Shown here: piece after piece, positions 1-7,994 of the stretch
How the letters are laid out: every line of letters begins with the position of its first letter
How positions within the stretch are numbered: position 1 is the stretch's first letter
Source of the DNA: an uncultured Tolumonas sp.
GTDB taxonomy: Bacteria > Pseudomonadota > Gammaproteobacteria > Enterobacterales > Aeromonadaceae
Direction: 5' to 3'
Assembly (NCBI GenBank): GCA_903931645.1
Contig: CAIZDF010000561.1
Location: forward strand, 1 to 16,607
Length of the DNA: 16,607 nucleotides
The notes under the pieces: generated by a model
Seen by the model: only the letters and a program-made list of their open reading frames with translations
The model's database searches: none
What the model was told of the DNA's origin: nothing
Translations under genes and position numbers: made by a program

Positions 1-178
1 ACACACCTAGCATGGGTTGACTGTAATACAACGAGGCCACCGCCAACCCAGCGCCAGTTGCCAATAAAAAAATCAACGATGCTTTGAGATGACGTTGCAC
101 CGCAGTCCCGGCATTGACGGATATTGTTTGTTGTTGCGTAATTTTATCGTTCACATTCATATTCTGTATGGAAGTCAT
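1..178 (-). CDS. MFS transporter, N-terminal fragment (cut by window edge)
   Basis: Reading the minus strand from an ATG at 178 gives 59 open codons that run off the window. After a hydrophilic N-terminus of about 30 residues comes a hydrophobic stretch, LIFLLATGAGLAVASLYYSQP. The ending ASLYYSQPMLG is typical of the first membrane helix of drug/proton antiporter-type major facilitator exporters of the inner membrane. An AGGTGA ribosome binding site lies about 6 bases before the ATG, which supports this start. The gene is divergent from the LysR gene at 301 and shares a 122-bp control region with it, so it is probably the regulator's target. The substrate cannot be told because most of the gene lies outside the window. 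Seen: the reading frame and helix. Known: the N-terminal MFS signature. Inferred: efflux role. Confidence 0.75.
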   Translation of the reverse strand, partial: MTSIQNMNVNDKITQQQTISVNAGTAVQRHLKASLIFLLATGAGLAVASLYYSQPMLGV

Positions 179-260
179 GATATTCACCTGATGAGTTAAA
201 CCTTGCATATCAGTTTGCGCAAGGAATAGCGCTGGGTGTAGTACCGCGCTTTGCACATTT

Positions 261-281
261 GTTATACATTTAACGTATAAC
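261..281. promoter_or_regulatory. LysR-type operator between the MFS and LysR genes
   Basis: GTTATAC (261-267), a 7-base spacer and GTATAAC (275-281) form a perfect inverted repeat. The core ATAC-N7-GTAT fits the classic T-N11-A LysR recognition box. It sits in the 122-bp gap between the divergent MFS (178) and LysR (301) genes, 19 bases before the LysR start codon. That is the usual place for autoregulation combined with control of the divergent target. Binding is inferred from position and symmetry. Confidence 0.7.
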
Positions 282-300
282 CATTTAATTCGGGTGCACG

Positions 301-1290
301 ATGAATAAACCGGAAGAGAGTACTACAACTTCACATCCAGCCAACACCGCCACCCATGGTTTAACCGATCGTATTGAGCTACTGAATACGTTTGTGCGCA
401 TTGTCGAAGCGGGCAGCCTGTCTGCCGCTGCAACCCAGATGCACACTACCCAACCCACCATCAGCCGCCGCTTAAAAACCTTTGAGCAATCACTGGGGGT
501 GCGCTTGTTGCAACGTTCCACCCATATGATGCGGCTGACGGAAGACGGCGAGCGCTGTTTTGCCCGGGCGAAAGAGTTGCTGGCTAACTGGGCATCGTTC
601 GAATCAGAGTTACGGGGTGATAATGAAGAGCCGGAAGGATTACTGCGTGTGCTCGCCCCGCATGCGTTTGGGCAAGACGTGTTAGTTGCGCCGCTAGCTG
701 ATTTTCTGCAACAACATAAAAAAATAAGCATTGAGTGGCTATTGCATGATGATCGGGCGATAGCCGACTTTATTGCCGCTGGGATCGACTGTGCCATTCA
801 GGTGGGCGAAGTGCGTGATCCGGCGATGGTGGCGATCAAACTCGCCGAAGTACCGCGGATCGTGGCCGCATCGCCGGCCTTACTAGCCGGAGCCGAGCTA
901 CCAACACATGCTGGCGAGTTAACCAACCTGCCATGGTTAGCCTTGCAAACTTACTACCGTAATGACATTACGCTGACCCACACAAAAACCGGCGAGAATC
1001 AACGCATTGCCATTCAACCACGCATGAGCACCGACAGTCTGTATGCCTTACGCAGTGCCGCTGTGACAGGGTTAGGCGTATGTGTTGGCTCGGCCTGGTT
1101 ATTATCAGAAGAGATAGCTCGCGGGCGTTTGATCCATCTGCTGCCAGAGTGGCAAGCAGCCCCATTGCCCGTGTATATCGTCTATCCATACGCCCGTTTT
1201 TATCCGGCTAAATTACGTCGTTTTGTTGAGCTGATGCGGGCAAGCATGCCATCCATCATCAATGAGCTAACGTCGGTTATGTACCAATAA
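301..1290 (+). CDS. LysR-family transcriptional regulator
   Basis: The 329-residue protein has the LysR layout. A winged helix-turn-helix covers about residues 27-85 (LNTFVRIVEAGSLSAAATQM, then QPTISRRLKTFEQSLGVRLL, then LTEDG). A linker helix and a periplasmic-binding-protein-like effector domain from about residue 110 to the end follow. The length is slightly above the usual 300 because about 22 polar residues precede the DNA-binding domain. A weak GGGTG precedes the ATG by about 5 bases, and no better downstream ATG exists before the HTH. The gene is divergent from the MFS exporter, with a symmetrical operator between them, so it probably controls that gene and itself. The effector sequence gives no substrate. 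Seen: HTH and length. Inferred: target. Confidence 0.9.
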   Translation: MNKPEESTTTSHPANTATHGLTDRIELLNTFVRIVEAGSLSAAATQMHTTQPTISRRLKTFEQSLGVRLLQRSTHMMRLTEDGERCFARAKELLANWASFESELRGDNEEPEGLLRVLAPHAFGQDVLVAPLADFLQQHKKISIEWLLHDDRAIADFIAAGIDCAIQVGEVRDPAMVAIKLAEVPRIVAASPALLAGAELPTHAGELTNLPWLALQTYYRNDITLTHTKTGENQRIAIQPRMSTDSLYALRSAAVTGLGVCVGSAWLLSEEIARGRLIHLLPEWQAAPLPVYIVYPYARFYPAKLRRFVELMRASMPSIINELTSVMYQ

Positions 1291-1382
1291 CCCTTCTGTG
1301 CGCAGCTTAGAGTTCGTTAGTCACCTCAGCTTCGACCAGCAGCCCGCCAAATGAGCGATTCTCCGCAGCGACAGGCTATAAA

Positions 1383-1976
1383 TTAAATAATGTCCACCGC
1401 ATCAGTAAACGCGAGCCTTGGCCCTCGCGGATAATTTCCTGAGGCGTCACCATAGCCGATATTGATCAGAAAATTCGATTTGTAGCGGCCATCGGGGAAG
1501 AATTCGGCATCCACTGCCTGATTATTAAATCCACTCATTGGGCCACAATCCAAACCCAGCATTCGCGCTGCCAAAATAAGATAACCACCCTGTAAGGTGC
1601 CGTTTCTCAGCGCAGTGGTCCGACTCATTTCCGGGTTGGCTTCGAACATCGCTTGCGCGTTCGGATTAGCCGGAAATTGCAGCGGCAGGTGTTTATAAAA
1701 TTGCGTGTCGAATGCCACAATGACCGTCGCGGGCGCTGCCATGGTTTTGTCCTGATTCCCTGGCATCAGCGCACTCTTAAGTCGTTGTTTCGCTTCCTCA
1801 CTCTTAATAAACACATAATGACCCGGTTGGCAGTTCATCGAGGTTGGACCCCATTTCATCAAATCATAGAGCTGCATGATCAGCGCATCAGAGACTTTCT
1901 GTGATGTGAATTTATTGAAGGTACGAGCGTTAAAAAATACCTGTTCCAAGGCCTGCGTGTCTAACGACTGGTTCAT
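1383..1976 (-). CDS. RutE/HadB-like nitroreductase-family reductase (possible malonic semialdehyde reductase)
   Basis: From the ATG at 1976 this is 197 residues, almost the same length as E. coli RutE (196 as I recall). It shares RutE hallmarks along its whole length: LMKWGPTSMNCQP near the N-terminus, GNQDKTMAAPATVIVAFD, then RNGTLQGGYLILAARMLGLD, GPMSGFNN, and KSNFLINIGYGD near the end. RutE-type proteins are FMN-dependent cytoplasmic enzymes; RutE reduces malonic semialdehyde to 3-hydroxypropionate in uracil catabolism. No other rut genes are present here, so the substrate is open. Upstream in-frame TTG (1991) and ATG (1988) codons exist, but GGAG lies 6 bases before the ATG at 1976, which decides the start. 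The gene converges on the LysR gene. A general nitro- or quinone reductase is the main alternative. Confidence 0.85.
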   Translation of the reverse strand: MNQSLDTQALEQVFFNARTFNKFTSQKVSDALIMQLYDLMKWGPTSMNCQPGHYVFIKSEEAKQRLKSALMPGNQDKTMAAPATVIVAFDTQFYKHLPLQFPANPNAQAMFEANPEMSRTTALRNGTLQGGYLILAARMLGLDCGPMSGFNNQAVDAEFFPDGRYKSNFLINIGYGDASGNYPRGPRLAFTDAVDII

Positions 1977-2075
1977 GTTCGACTCCATCAACTAGTGCAC
2001 AAATCGGTGTGTATCTATAACAATAGGCCACTATTGCCAGATGAGTAAAAAAACGTTTCCGACTAAAATAGTCAG

Positions 2076-2654
2076 CTATTCGAAGCGAGTCATCCGTTCA
2101 ATCCGCTGGTCTGGCACCAGCCACACCAGCGCAACACCAATATAAACCGCCACCGCCAACCATTGTGACAAGCAGGCTGACAACATTCCCGTAGCATATA
2201 GCACGGGTGATAATCGCCCTTTCCAATCTTTACCTATCGCTTGTTGCAAAATGGAATGTTCACCTTGCGAGGCGATAATTTGTTGTTGCAATATCCAGTA
2301 TGCGATTGATGCCATCAGCAGCACAAAACCATACAGCGCAGCAGGAACACGAGCGAAATGATTCTCACCCATCCAACCGGTCGTAAACGGGATCAGGGAT
2401 AACCAAAACAGCAGATGCAGATTAGCCCACAACATAGCTCCGGTGACCTGCTTGCAGGTGTGCAGCATGTGATGGTGGTTATTCCAGTAGATCCCCAGAT
2501 AGATAAAACTCAGCACATAACTTAAGACCACCGGAAGCAGAGGCACTAATGCATCCAGGCTATCACCGTGTGGCACTTTCATTTCCAGCACCATAACCGT
2601 GATGATGATGGCCACCACACCATCAAAAAAGGCTTCTAACCGGTTTTTCCCCAT
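2076..2654 (-). CDS. TMEM175/DUF1211-family integral membrane protein, putative potassium channel
   Basis: This 192-residue, very hydrophobic protein begins RLEAFFDGVVAIIITVMVLEM, which is the first helix of the TMEM175 family. Bacterial members have about six helices per subunit and assemble into potassium-permeable channels. The family motif is normally R-x3-F-S-D, with these residues lining the pore; here it reads R5-LEA-F9-F10-D11, so the usual serine is phenylalanine. HHHMLH near the middle (about residues 60-65) is also characteristic. About six hydrophobic segments can be seen across the length. AAGG lies about 9 bases before the ATG. The gene stands alone between the nitroreductase gene and a terminator, all on the minus strand. 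Seen: helices and motif. Known: family channel activity. Inferred: ion selectivity of this member. Confidence 0.8.
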   Translation of the reverse strand: MGKNRLEAFFDGVVAIIITVMVLEMKVPHGDSLDALVPLLPVVLSYVLSFIYLGIYWNNHHHMLHTCKQVTGAMLWANLHLLFWLSLIPFTTGWMGENHFARVPAALYGFVLLMASIAYWILQQQIIASQGEHSILQQAIGKDWKGRLSPVLYATGMLSACLSQWLAVAVYIGVALVWLVPDQRIERMTRFE

Positions 2655-2702
2655 TTTCGTCTGCCTTACACTTAGACCTTACCTCTCAAAATCATAGAAC
2701 AT

Positions 2703-2729
2703 AAAAAAAGCAGCCTACTGGCTGCTTTT
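2703..2729 (-). terminator. Intrinsic terminator of the aminotransferase gene
   Basis: AAAAGCAGCC (2706-2715), loop TACT and GGCTGCTTTT (2720-2729) form a perfect 10-bp stem. Read on the minus strand, the stem is followed by a run of T (complement of the A run from 2703). It lies 19 bases past the stop of the aminotransferase gene. Since the stem is flanked by A on one side and T on the other, it could also act on plus-strand transcripts. Confidence 0.85.
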
Positions 2730-2747
2730 CCTAGGGATACCTAATTA

Positions 2748-4085
2748 TTAACCCCGCCCAGCAAACAAACTCAATACGCTGTCTAAAATCGCCAACCCTT
2801 GTGACACTTCATCGGCAGTGATAATGCAAGGTGGCACCACATGAATGCGATTTTCCACCACAAACGGCAGCAGGCCATTTTTGATCAGTGCATTTTTAAT
2901 TTCGCCCATGACAGAAGCCGGCATCGGGTTGCGGGTTTCAGAGTCGGCCACCAGTTCTAATGCCCAGAACACACCACTACCGCGCACTTCACCAATGATG
3001 GCATGTTTGGCGGCCAGTGCTTTCAGACCTTCGCCCAATATACCGTGCCCAATCGCTGCCGCGTTCTCTACGATCTGCTCTTCTTCCATCGCATCGAGTG
3101 TGGCAACAATCGCCGCCATCGCCAGCGGATGCCCAGAGTAAGTCAGCCCACCAGGGAAATAGTGGTCATTAAAATACGCCGCAATCGGGTCAGAAATGAT
3201 CACGCCACCAGCCGGTACATAGCCTGAGTTAACCCCCTTCGCAAAGGTGATCAGATCAGGCACCACACCAAATTGCTCAAAGGCAAACCAACTGCCTGTG
3301 CGACCAAAACCCGCCATAACCTCATCTAAAATCAGCATGATACCGAACTCATCACACAGTGCCCGCACGCCCTTGAGATAACCCTCTGGTGGCGTCAAGA
3401 TGCCTGCGGTGCCGGGGATAGTTTCCAGCAAAATAGCCGCAACCGATGCCGCTCCTTCACATTCAATCGTACGACGCAGATGCTTCAGCGCACGTTCACA
3501 CTCTTCGACTTCCGACGCGGCAGAAAATTCCGAACGATATAAATAGGGGTGGAAAAAGTGCACATGCCCACGCGCATATTCATTCGGCATGCGGCGAAAA
3601 TCGCCCGTCGCCACAATCGCACTGCCGGTGTTGCCATGATAAGAGCGATAACCGGATAAAATCTTGTCACGCCCGGTAAATAGACGAGCCATGCGCATGG
3701 CGTTTTCGTTGGCGTCAGCGCCAGCGTTGGTAAAAAACACCTTATTGAAATTAGCGGGTGCCCGCGCGACGATCCGTTTTGCGGCTTCACCACGCACTCG
3801 ATTGGCCGTGGCAGGTGCAATGGTGACTAACTCCGCCGCCTGTTTTTGGATGGCCGCAATCACTTTCGGGTGCTGATGGCCAATATTGGTATTCACCAGC
3901 TGGCTGCTGAAATCGAGATACTCTTTGCCATCAAAATCCCACAATTTGCAGCCAGAGCCACCCGCAATCACCATCGGGTTTAACGCTCCCTGCACAGACC
4001 ATGAGTGAAACACATACTCTCTGTCGAGTTGATAAACATCGCTGTTAGAGACGCCCAACTCGCTGTTAATTGCCTTATTCATCAT
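2748..4085 (-). CDS. Class III PLP-dependent aminotransferase (omega-amino acid type)
   Basis: The 445-residue cytoplasmic enzyme has the full class III (fold type I) layout. VNTNIGHQHPKV lies at 64-75, the PLP phosphate loop TNAGADANENAM at 119-130, the ring-stacking region YRSYHG at 146-151, ILDEVMAGFGRTG (Asp254) at 252-264, and the Schiff-base lysine in FAKGVNSGY (Lys283). Such enzymes move terminal amino groups (beta-alanine, GABA, taurine, diamines) to pyruvate or 2-oxoglutarate. The HSWSVQGALNP opening marks a subgroup often labelled only 'aspartate aminotransferase family', so I do not name the substrate. Two ATGs overlap at the start; GAGGG precedes both and fits the second (4082) slightly better. 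The gene ends at a strong terminator and is divergent from a TSUP exporter and YdfG-like reductase, which fits removal of the aldehyde product. No key residue is missing. Confidence 0.9.
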   Translation of the reverse strand: MMNKAINSELGVSNSDVYQLDREYVFHSWSVQGALNPMVIAGGSGCKLWDFDGKEYLDFSSQLVNTNIGHQHPKVIAAIQKQAAELVTIAPATANRVRGEAAKRIVARAPANFNKVFFTNAGADANENAMRMARLFTGRDKILSGYRSYHGNTGSAIVATGDFRRMPNEYARGHVHFFHPYLYRSEFSAASEVEECERALKHLRRTIECEGAASVAAILLETIPGTAGILTPPEGYLKGVRALCDEFGIMLILDEVMAGFGRTGSWFAFEQFGVVPDLITFAKGVNSGYVPAGGVIISDPIAAYFNDHYFPGGLTYSGHPLAMAAIVATLDAMEEEQIVENAAAIGHGILGEGLKALAAKHAIIGEVRGSGVFWALELVADSETRNPMPASVMGEIKNALIKNGLLPFVVENRIHVVPPCIITADEVSQGLAILDSVLSLFAGRG

Positions 4086-4358
4086 ACGCCCTCACTGTTC
4101 CCTGTTTCGACTACAGCACCGGTTCGATCTCGTTTGGCAAACACGGTGGCTGTTATTTAATGAAACCAGACTAGGAATAATTCCGCGTGAGAGTTAGAGC
4201 CAGTTATCCCGAGTGTTTGTGTCAGATCGCAGCCTCTGTTTTAACAGGAAAAACCGGTCGCAGTGTGTCTCGCAAAGCGGAGCAAACTGGCCCTATGTCG
4301 GCCTAGAAATAGTTCGTAGAGTAATGCTATCAAGACGACAAGGAAGGTCGGTATTCAC
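4086..4358. other. Divergent control region between the aminotransferase and the TSUP-SDR unit
   Basis: This 273-bp gap has no open frame of note and must hold the promoters of both flanking units. Two small symmetrical elements are visible: GTTTG-G-CAAAC at 4132-4142, near the aminotransferase start, and CTGTT-TT-AACAG at 4236-4247, nearer the middle. Either could be an operator. No regulator gene lies directly beside it, so the controlling protein is unknown. I could not place a convincing -35/-10 pair. Confidence 0.4.
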
Positions 4359-5072
4359 ATGATGGTTGCAGCATTTTCAATTGCCTTTATTGCCGCTTTT
4401 ATTCGGGGTTTCTCGGGGTTTGGTTACGCAGTATTGGTGGTGCTGGGGCTTAATTTGGTCATGCCAGCACAACAAGCCATTGCGACCGCCATTCTGCTCG
4501 ATCTGGTCTGCTGTTTAAGTTTGATCCCGCGGGCATTGCACGATTATCACCGTGTATTACTGAAAGAGTTGTTAATCGGCATGGCGCTCATGCTGCCCGT
4601 TGGCGTGTGGGCCGTCAATTTTCTACCCGCACCGTTGATGAGTCTGATTGTCGGTAGCGTCTCGTTGTTGGGCGGCGTACTGTTATGGCTGAATATTCCG
4701 CTGCGCAAATTACATCATCAGTTTGCGATTCCCGCCGGCATGGCATCGGGGCTGGCCATGACAACCGCATCGGCCGGAGGCCCACCCATGATGGTCTATT
4801 TGTTAAATCAGCCGATCCCTTCTGCGCAAAAACGTAGCACCGCTATTTTATTCTTTGCGGTGTGCAGTGGGTGCACTTGCGTGGGATTAGCGCTGAGCGG
4901 GCTCATCAATGGCAACACCCTACATTGGGGTGGCGTGATGTTAGCTCCCTCTTTGCTGGGTAATTTTTGTGGTCAAAAAAGTTTTCAATTATGGGGGCAT
5001 TTACCGTTTCAACGCGGCTTCGCACCTTTGCTAATTTTGATGTCGTTGTGGGTTATCGTGCGTCACTGGTAA
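4359..5072 (+). CDS. TSUP (TauE/SafE)-family membrane transporter
   Basis: This 237-residue, strongly hydrophobic protein has about seven membrane segments and the TSUP duplicated layout. The first half carries IRGFSGFGYAVLVV (about residues 14-27) and the second half SAGGPPMMVYLL (about 142-153); these are the paired family motifs. TSUP proteins are inner-membrane carriers, mostly for export of sulfite, sulfoacetate or other small organic anions. The gene lies 54 bp ahead of a YdfG-like dehydrogenase on the same strand and is probably cotranscribed. It is divergent from the aminotransferase, so export of an acid made from the amino donor is a reasonable inference. AAGGAAGG precedes the ATG by about 11 bases, a longer gap than usual. 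The substrate is not shown by the sequence. Confidence 0.85.
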   Translation: MMVAAFSIAFIAAFIRGFSGFGYAVLVVLGLNLVMPAQQAIATAILLDLVCCLSLIPRALHDYHRVLLKELLIGMALMLPVGVWAVNFLPAPLMSLIVGSVSLLGGVLLWLNIPLRKLHHQFAIPAGMASGLAMTTASAGGPPMMVYLLNQPIPSAQKRSTAILFFAVCSGCTCVGLALSGLINGNTLHWGGVMLAPSLLGNFCGQKSFQLWGHLPFQRGFAPLLILMSLWVIVRHW

Positions 5073-5885
<813 letters not shown>

Positions 5886-5895
5886 ATAATAAGAA

Positions 5896-5922
5896 TAGGC
5901 AGCATCATTTAAGTGCTGCCTA
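5896..5922 (+). terminator. Hairpin after the SDR gene, possible terminator
   Basis: TAGGCAGCA (5896-5904) and TGCTGCCTA (5914-5922) form a perfect 9-bp stem with a 9-base loop, beginning 11 bases past the SDR stop. No T run follows on the plus strand and only a mildly T-rich stretch on the minus strand, so it may be a weak or factor-assisted terminator, or a 3' stabilising structure. Confidence 0.5.
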
Positions 5923-6003
5923 AGTTGCTCTATCCATGAATATTCACTGTGTTAATCAATGATAATATTGCTATTAAGGTACTTTACTGTTGAAAACGCT
6001 CAC

Positions 6004-6309
6004 TTAATTACGACTACCCGCAGGAATAACAACCTGTGCCAGACGCTCTTGTATCGCGGGTGAGGTGACCGTGTTCACAGAGAAATGTTCACCCATCATT
6101 TTTGCCATCAAGCCACCATTTTGATGCGAGTCATCGGCAACTTGCACGTATGCTAAGCGAGATTGTGCTACAGAGTCAGTCATCACTTGAGCTGGAAATT
6201 TTTTCGCCATCATTTCTGTCATTAAGCCGCCATCACCTTCCGCTTGTGCTGCGTTAATCACCAATACAGAAGCCATTATCATCACGGAATTACGAATCAT
6301 GTTTTTCAT
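6004..6309 (-). CDS. Small exported protein of two 38-residue repeats, unknown function
   Basis: I do not recognise this 101-residue protein. A basic, hydrophobic N-terminus (MKNMIRNSVMIMASVLVINA) followed by AQA-E gives a clear Sec signal peptide cut near residue 23, so the mature protein of about 78 residues should be periplasmic or secreted. The mature part is two copies of one unit, residues 27-64 and 65-101, with an exact period of 38. Conserved positions are GGLM, MM, F, T, Q, then RLA and V. The paired methionines (LMxxMM) could bind a soft metal or form an amphipathic helix, but no cysteine is present. AGGAG lies about 6 bases before the ATG, and the leader suggests its own promoter. 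It stands alone between the SDR gene and the ABC operon. Real because of the signal peptide, RBS and repeat conservation; function unknown. Confidence 0.75.
   Translation of the reverse strand: MKNMIRNSVMIMASVLVINAAQAEGDGGLMTEMMAKKFPAQVMTDSVAQSRLAYVQVADDSHQNGGLMAKMMGEHFSVNTVTSPAIQERLAQVVIPAGSRN
6007..6231 (-). repeat. Internal tandem repeat, 2 x 38 codons, in the small exported protein
   Basis: Codons 27-64 (6118-6231) and 65-101 (6007-6117) encode the same unit. Unit 1 reads GGLMTEMMAKKF...RLAYVQV and unit 2 GGLMAKMMGEHF...RLAQVVI. Identical residues keep a constant offset of 38 with no gap. The copies have diverged enough that this is an old duplication kept by selection, not a recent slippage event. 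Confidence 0.75.
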
Positions 6310-6490
6310 ATTTTTCTCCTAATTTTGCATTTGTTGATGTCATCGGCGTGTTGATGACCTTGATGCCTATCTTAGTGGTAATAATTAGAAGAAAAAGAAC
6401 ACGTAATGAAACTTATTATTGCAAAAAACACAATAATAAAGTGAATCAGCCGTGTGATAGTGACGTAGATGCCTAACGAGAACAGAATAT

Positions 6491-6530
6491 GACACCAACC
6501 AATGCACGGTTACATCACATTGTTGGTGCC
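6491..6530 (-). terminator. Hairpin downstream of the ABC transporter operon, possible terminator
   Basis: CACCAAC-C-AATG (6493-6504) pairs with CATTGTTGGTG (6518-6528) in an 11-bp stem with one bulged base and a 13-base loop. It lies about 30 bases past the stop of the ATPase gene on the minus strand. No strong T run follows, so termination here is only possible. Confidence 0.4.
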
Positions 6531-6558
6531 ACTGATAACAGCATCAAAACGGCTGGAT

Positions 6559-7323
6559 TTATTGCCGCACCGTCTGTAAGAATTGCTGCACACGTTCCGA
6601 TTTCGGGCGCGTAAAGAATTCTTCTGGCGGGGCTTGCTCAATCAGTTTTCCCTTTTCCAAAAATACCACTTGGTTGGAAACGGCACGGGCAAACTCCATT
6701 TCATGCGTCACTACCACCATGGTGTAGCCCTCTTGCGAGAGCTTTTTCATCACGGCTAACACTTCGCCCACCCGCTCGGGGTCAAGCGCTGAAGTCGGTT
6801 CATCAAAAAGCATCACCTCTGGGCTCATCGCCAGCGAACGCGCAATCGCAACGCGCTGTTTTTGCCCGCCCGATAGTGTAATCGGATAATTATGCTGTTT
6901 CTCCAGCATCCCCACCTTTTCCAGCTGCTCAGTTGCAATCGCAAGAGCCTCTGCTTTCGGTAGCTTTTTCACATGCAGCAACGCTTCTGTGACATTTTGC
7001 AGCACGGTCAGATGCGGCCAGAGATTAAAACTCTGAAACACCATACCCACCCGTTCACGCATCTTCGCCAACTGCCGATTCCCCATCGGCTCATTTTTGC
7101 TGTCATCGACGCCCAAACGCTCGTCACCAATATAAATCGTCCCCCGATCAGGCTGTTCCAGCCAATTCATACAGCGCAACAGGGTCGATTTTCCTGAACC
7201 GGAAGAGCCAAGAATACTCACCACATCACCCTTTTTAACCGTGAGATTGATATCGCGTAACACTTCCACATTATCAAACTGTTTAGAGATATTTTTGACC
7301 GTGATCGCTGGCATATCAGGCAT
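6559..7323 (-). CDS. Polar amino acid ABC transporter, ATP-binding subunit (GlnQ/HisP type)
   Basis: The 254-residue ATPase has every ABC motif: Walker A GSSGSGKST at 39-47, Q-loop Gln97 in VFQSFNLWPHLTV, signature LSGGQKQRV at 150-158, Walker B VMLFDEPTSALDP at 170-182 with catalytic Glu175, and switch His207 in VVTHEM. FNLWPHLTVLQN is typical of the polar amino acid (PAAT) subfamily. It acts on the cytoplasmic face as a dimer that powers the two permeases encoded upstream. The start overlaps the permease stop by 8 bases and GAGGA lies 7 bases before the ATG, so the two are translationally coupled. It is the last gene of a four-gene operon. Length is normal for the family. The substrate is set by the binding protein, not here. 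Confidence 0.95.
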   Translation of the reverse strand: MPDMPAITVKNISKQFDNVEVLRDINLTVKKGDVVSILGSSGSGKSTLLRCMNWLEQPDRGTIYIGDERLGVDDSKNEPMGNRQLAKMRERVGMVFQSFNLWPHLTVLQNVTEALLHVKKLPKAEALAIATEQLEKVGMLEKQHNYPITLSGGQKQRVAIARSLAMSPEVMLFDEPTSALDPERVGEVLAVMKKLSQEGYTMVVVTHEMEFARAVSNQVVFLEKGKLIEQAPPEEFFTRPKSERVQQFLQTVRQ

Positions 7324-7981
7324 GATTAAATCCTCTTTTTTTCCCCAGGCTGCTTACTTTTTTGATCGCAGATTCAATAACTAGACTGATCAGCCAATAC
7401 AGTAAAATGGCCACCAGAAAGGCTTTCAGCGGAATAAAATAGGTCGATTGAACGCTATTCGCCGCAGCTGTAATTTCGCGCACGGTGATGATGCTGAGAA
7501 AGGCGGTGTCTTTCAGACAGATAATCAGCTGATTACCAATCAAGGGCAGCGTATTCATCACCACATTCGGCAATAAAATACGCAAGAAGATCACATGGTG
7601 GCGGAAGCCGTGTGCCAATGCAGCCTCGATATACCCCACCGGCATCACCAAGCGTTGGCTGCGAAAAATTTCACAAAAATAAGCGCCGTGATAAACCGTT
7701 AGAGCCAGTAACCCTGCGGTGTCTGCCGACATCCGCAAACCAAATTTCGGCAAACCGTAATAGAGCAGATAGGCCAAAATCAGAAAAGGCAGTGTGCGCA
7801 TGGCATTGATCAACGCCTTGATGCCACGACGGGCAAAACTATCTCGCCCTTCCAACAGATAAAGCAGCACACATCCCAGCAACAGCCCCAGCATTGCCGA
7901 ATAAGCAAACAGCGCGATGCTTTTCAAAAAGCCGTTGAAAAAGGCCTCTCGAGCGCCCCAGATGATCATCCATTCATTCAT
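7316..7981 (-). CDS. Polar amino acid ABC transporter, permease subunit 2
   Basis: This 221-residue inner-membrane protein of the HisM/ArtM type has about five membrane helices. The cytoplasmic EAA coupling loop reads EAALAHGFRHHVIFLRILLPN (split as EAALAHG, then nine residues, then ILLPN), slightly off the consensus but with the key E-A-A, G and L-P in place. TAFLSIITVREI matches the segment after the coupling loop in PAAT permeases. GAGGAG lies 7 bases before the ATG. The gene begins 13 bp after the other permease stop and overlaps the ATPase by 8 bases, so all three are one translational unit. It should form a heterodimer with the permease at 7995. The charged C-terminus (KKVSSLGKKRG) is cytoplasmic. 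Confidence 0.9.
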   Translation of the reverse strand: MNEWMIIWGAREAFFNGFLKSIALFAYSAMLGLLLGCVLLYLLEGRDSFARRGIKALINAMRTLPFLILAYLLYYGLPKFGLRMSADTAGLLALTVYHGAYFCEIFRSQRLVMPVGYIEAALAHGFRHHVIFLRILLPNVVMNTLPLIGNQLIICLKDTAFLSIITVREITAAANSVQSTYFIPLKAFLVAILLYWLISLVIESAIKKVSSLGKKRGFNHA

Positions 7982-7994
7982 CGCGTTACTCCTC

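Noticed and set aside
285..797. 170-codon minus-strand open frame over the LysR gene
   Set aside because: It is a shadow of the LysR frame with low-complexity Ser/Cys-rich translation and no domain.
1307..1376. Minus-strand open stretch ending SFGGLLVEAEVTNEL and a stop, between the LysR and nitroreductase genes
   Set aside because: It reads like the tail of a protein, but it has no start codon, is closed upstream by a stop after about 22 codons, and I cannot match it to a family. It may be a gene remnant but evidence is too thin.
3485..3820. 111-codon minus-strand open frame inside the aminotransferase gene
   Set aside because: It lies wholly inside a well-supported enzyme gene in another frame, and its translation has no recognisable motif.
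6339..6358. GTCATC-N8-GATGAC inverted repeat upstream of the small repeat protein
   Set aside because: Arms are only 6 bp in a region rich in repeated TTGATG words, so I could not separate it from background.
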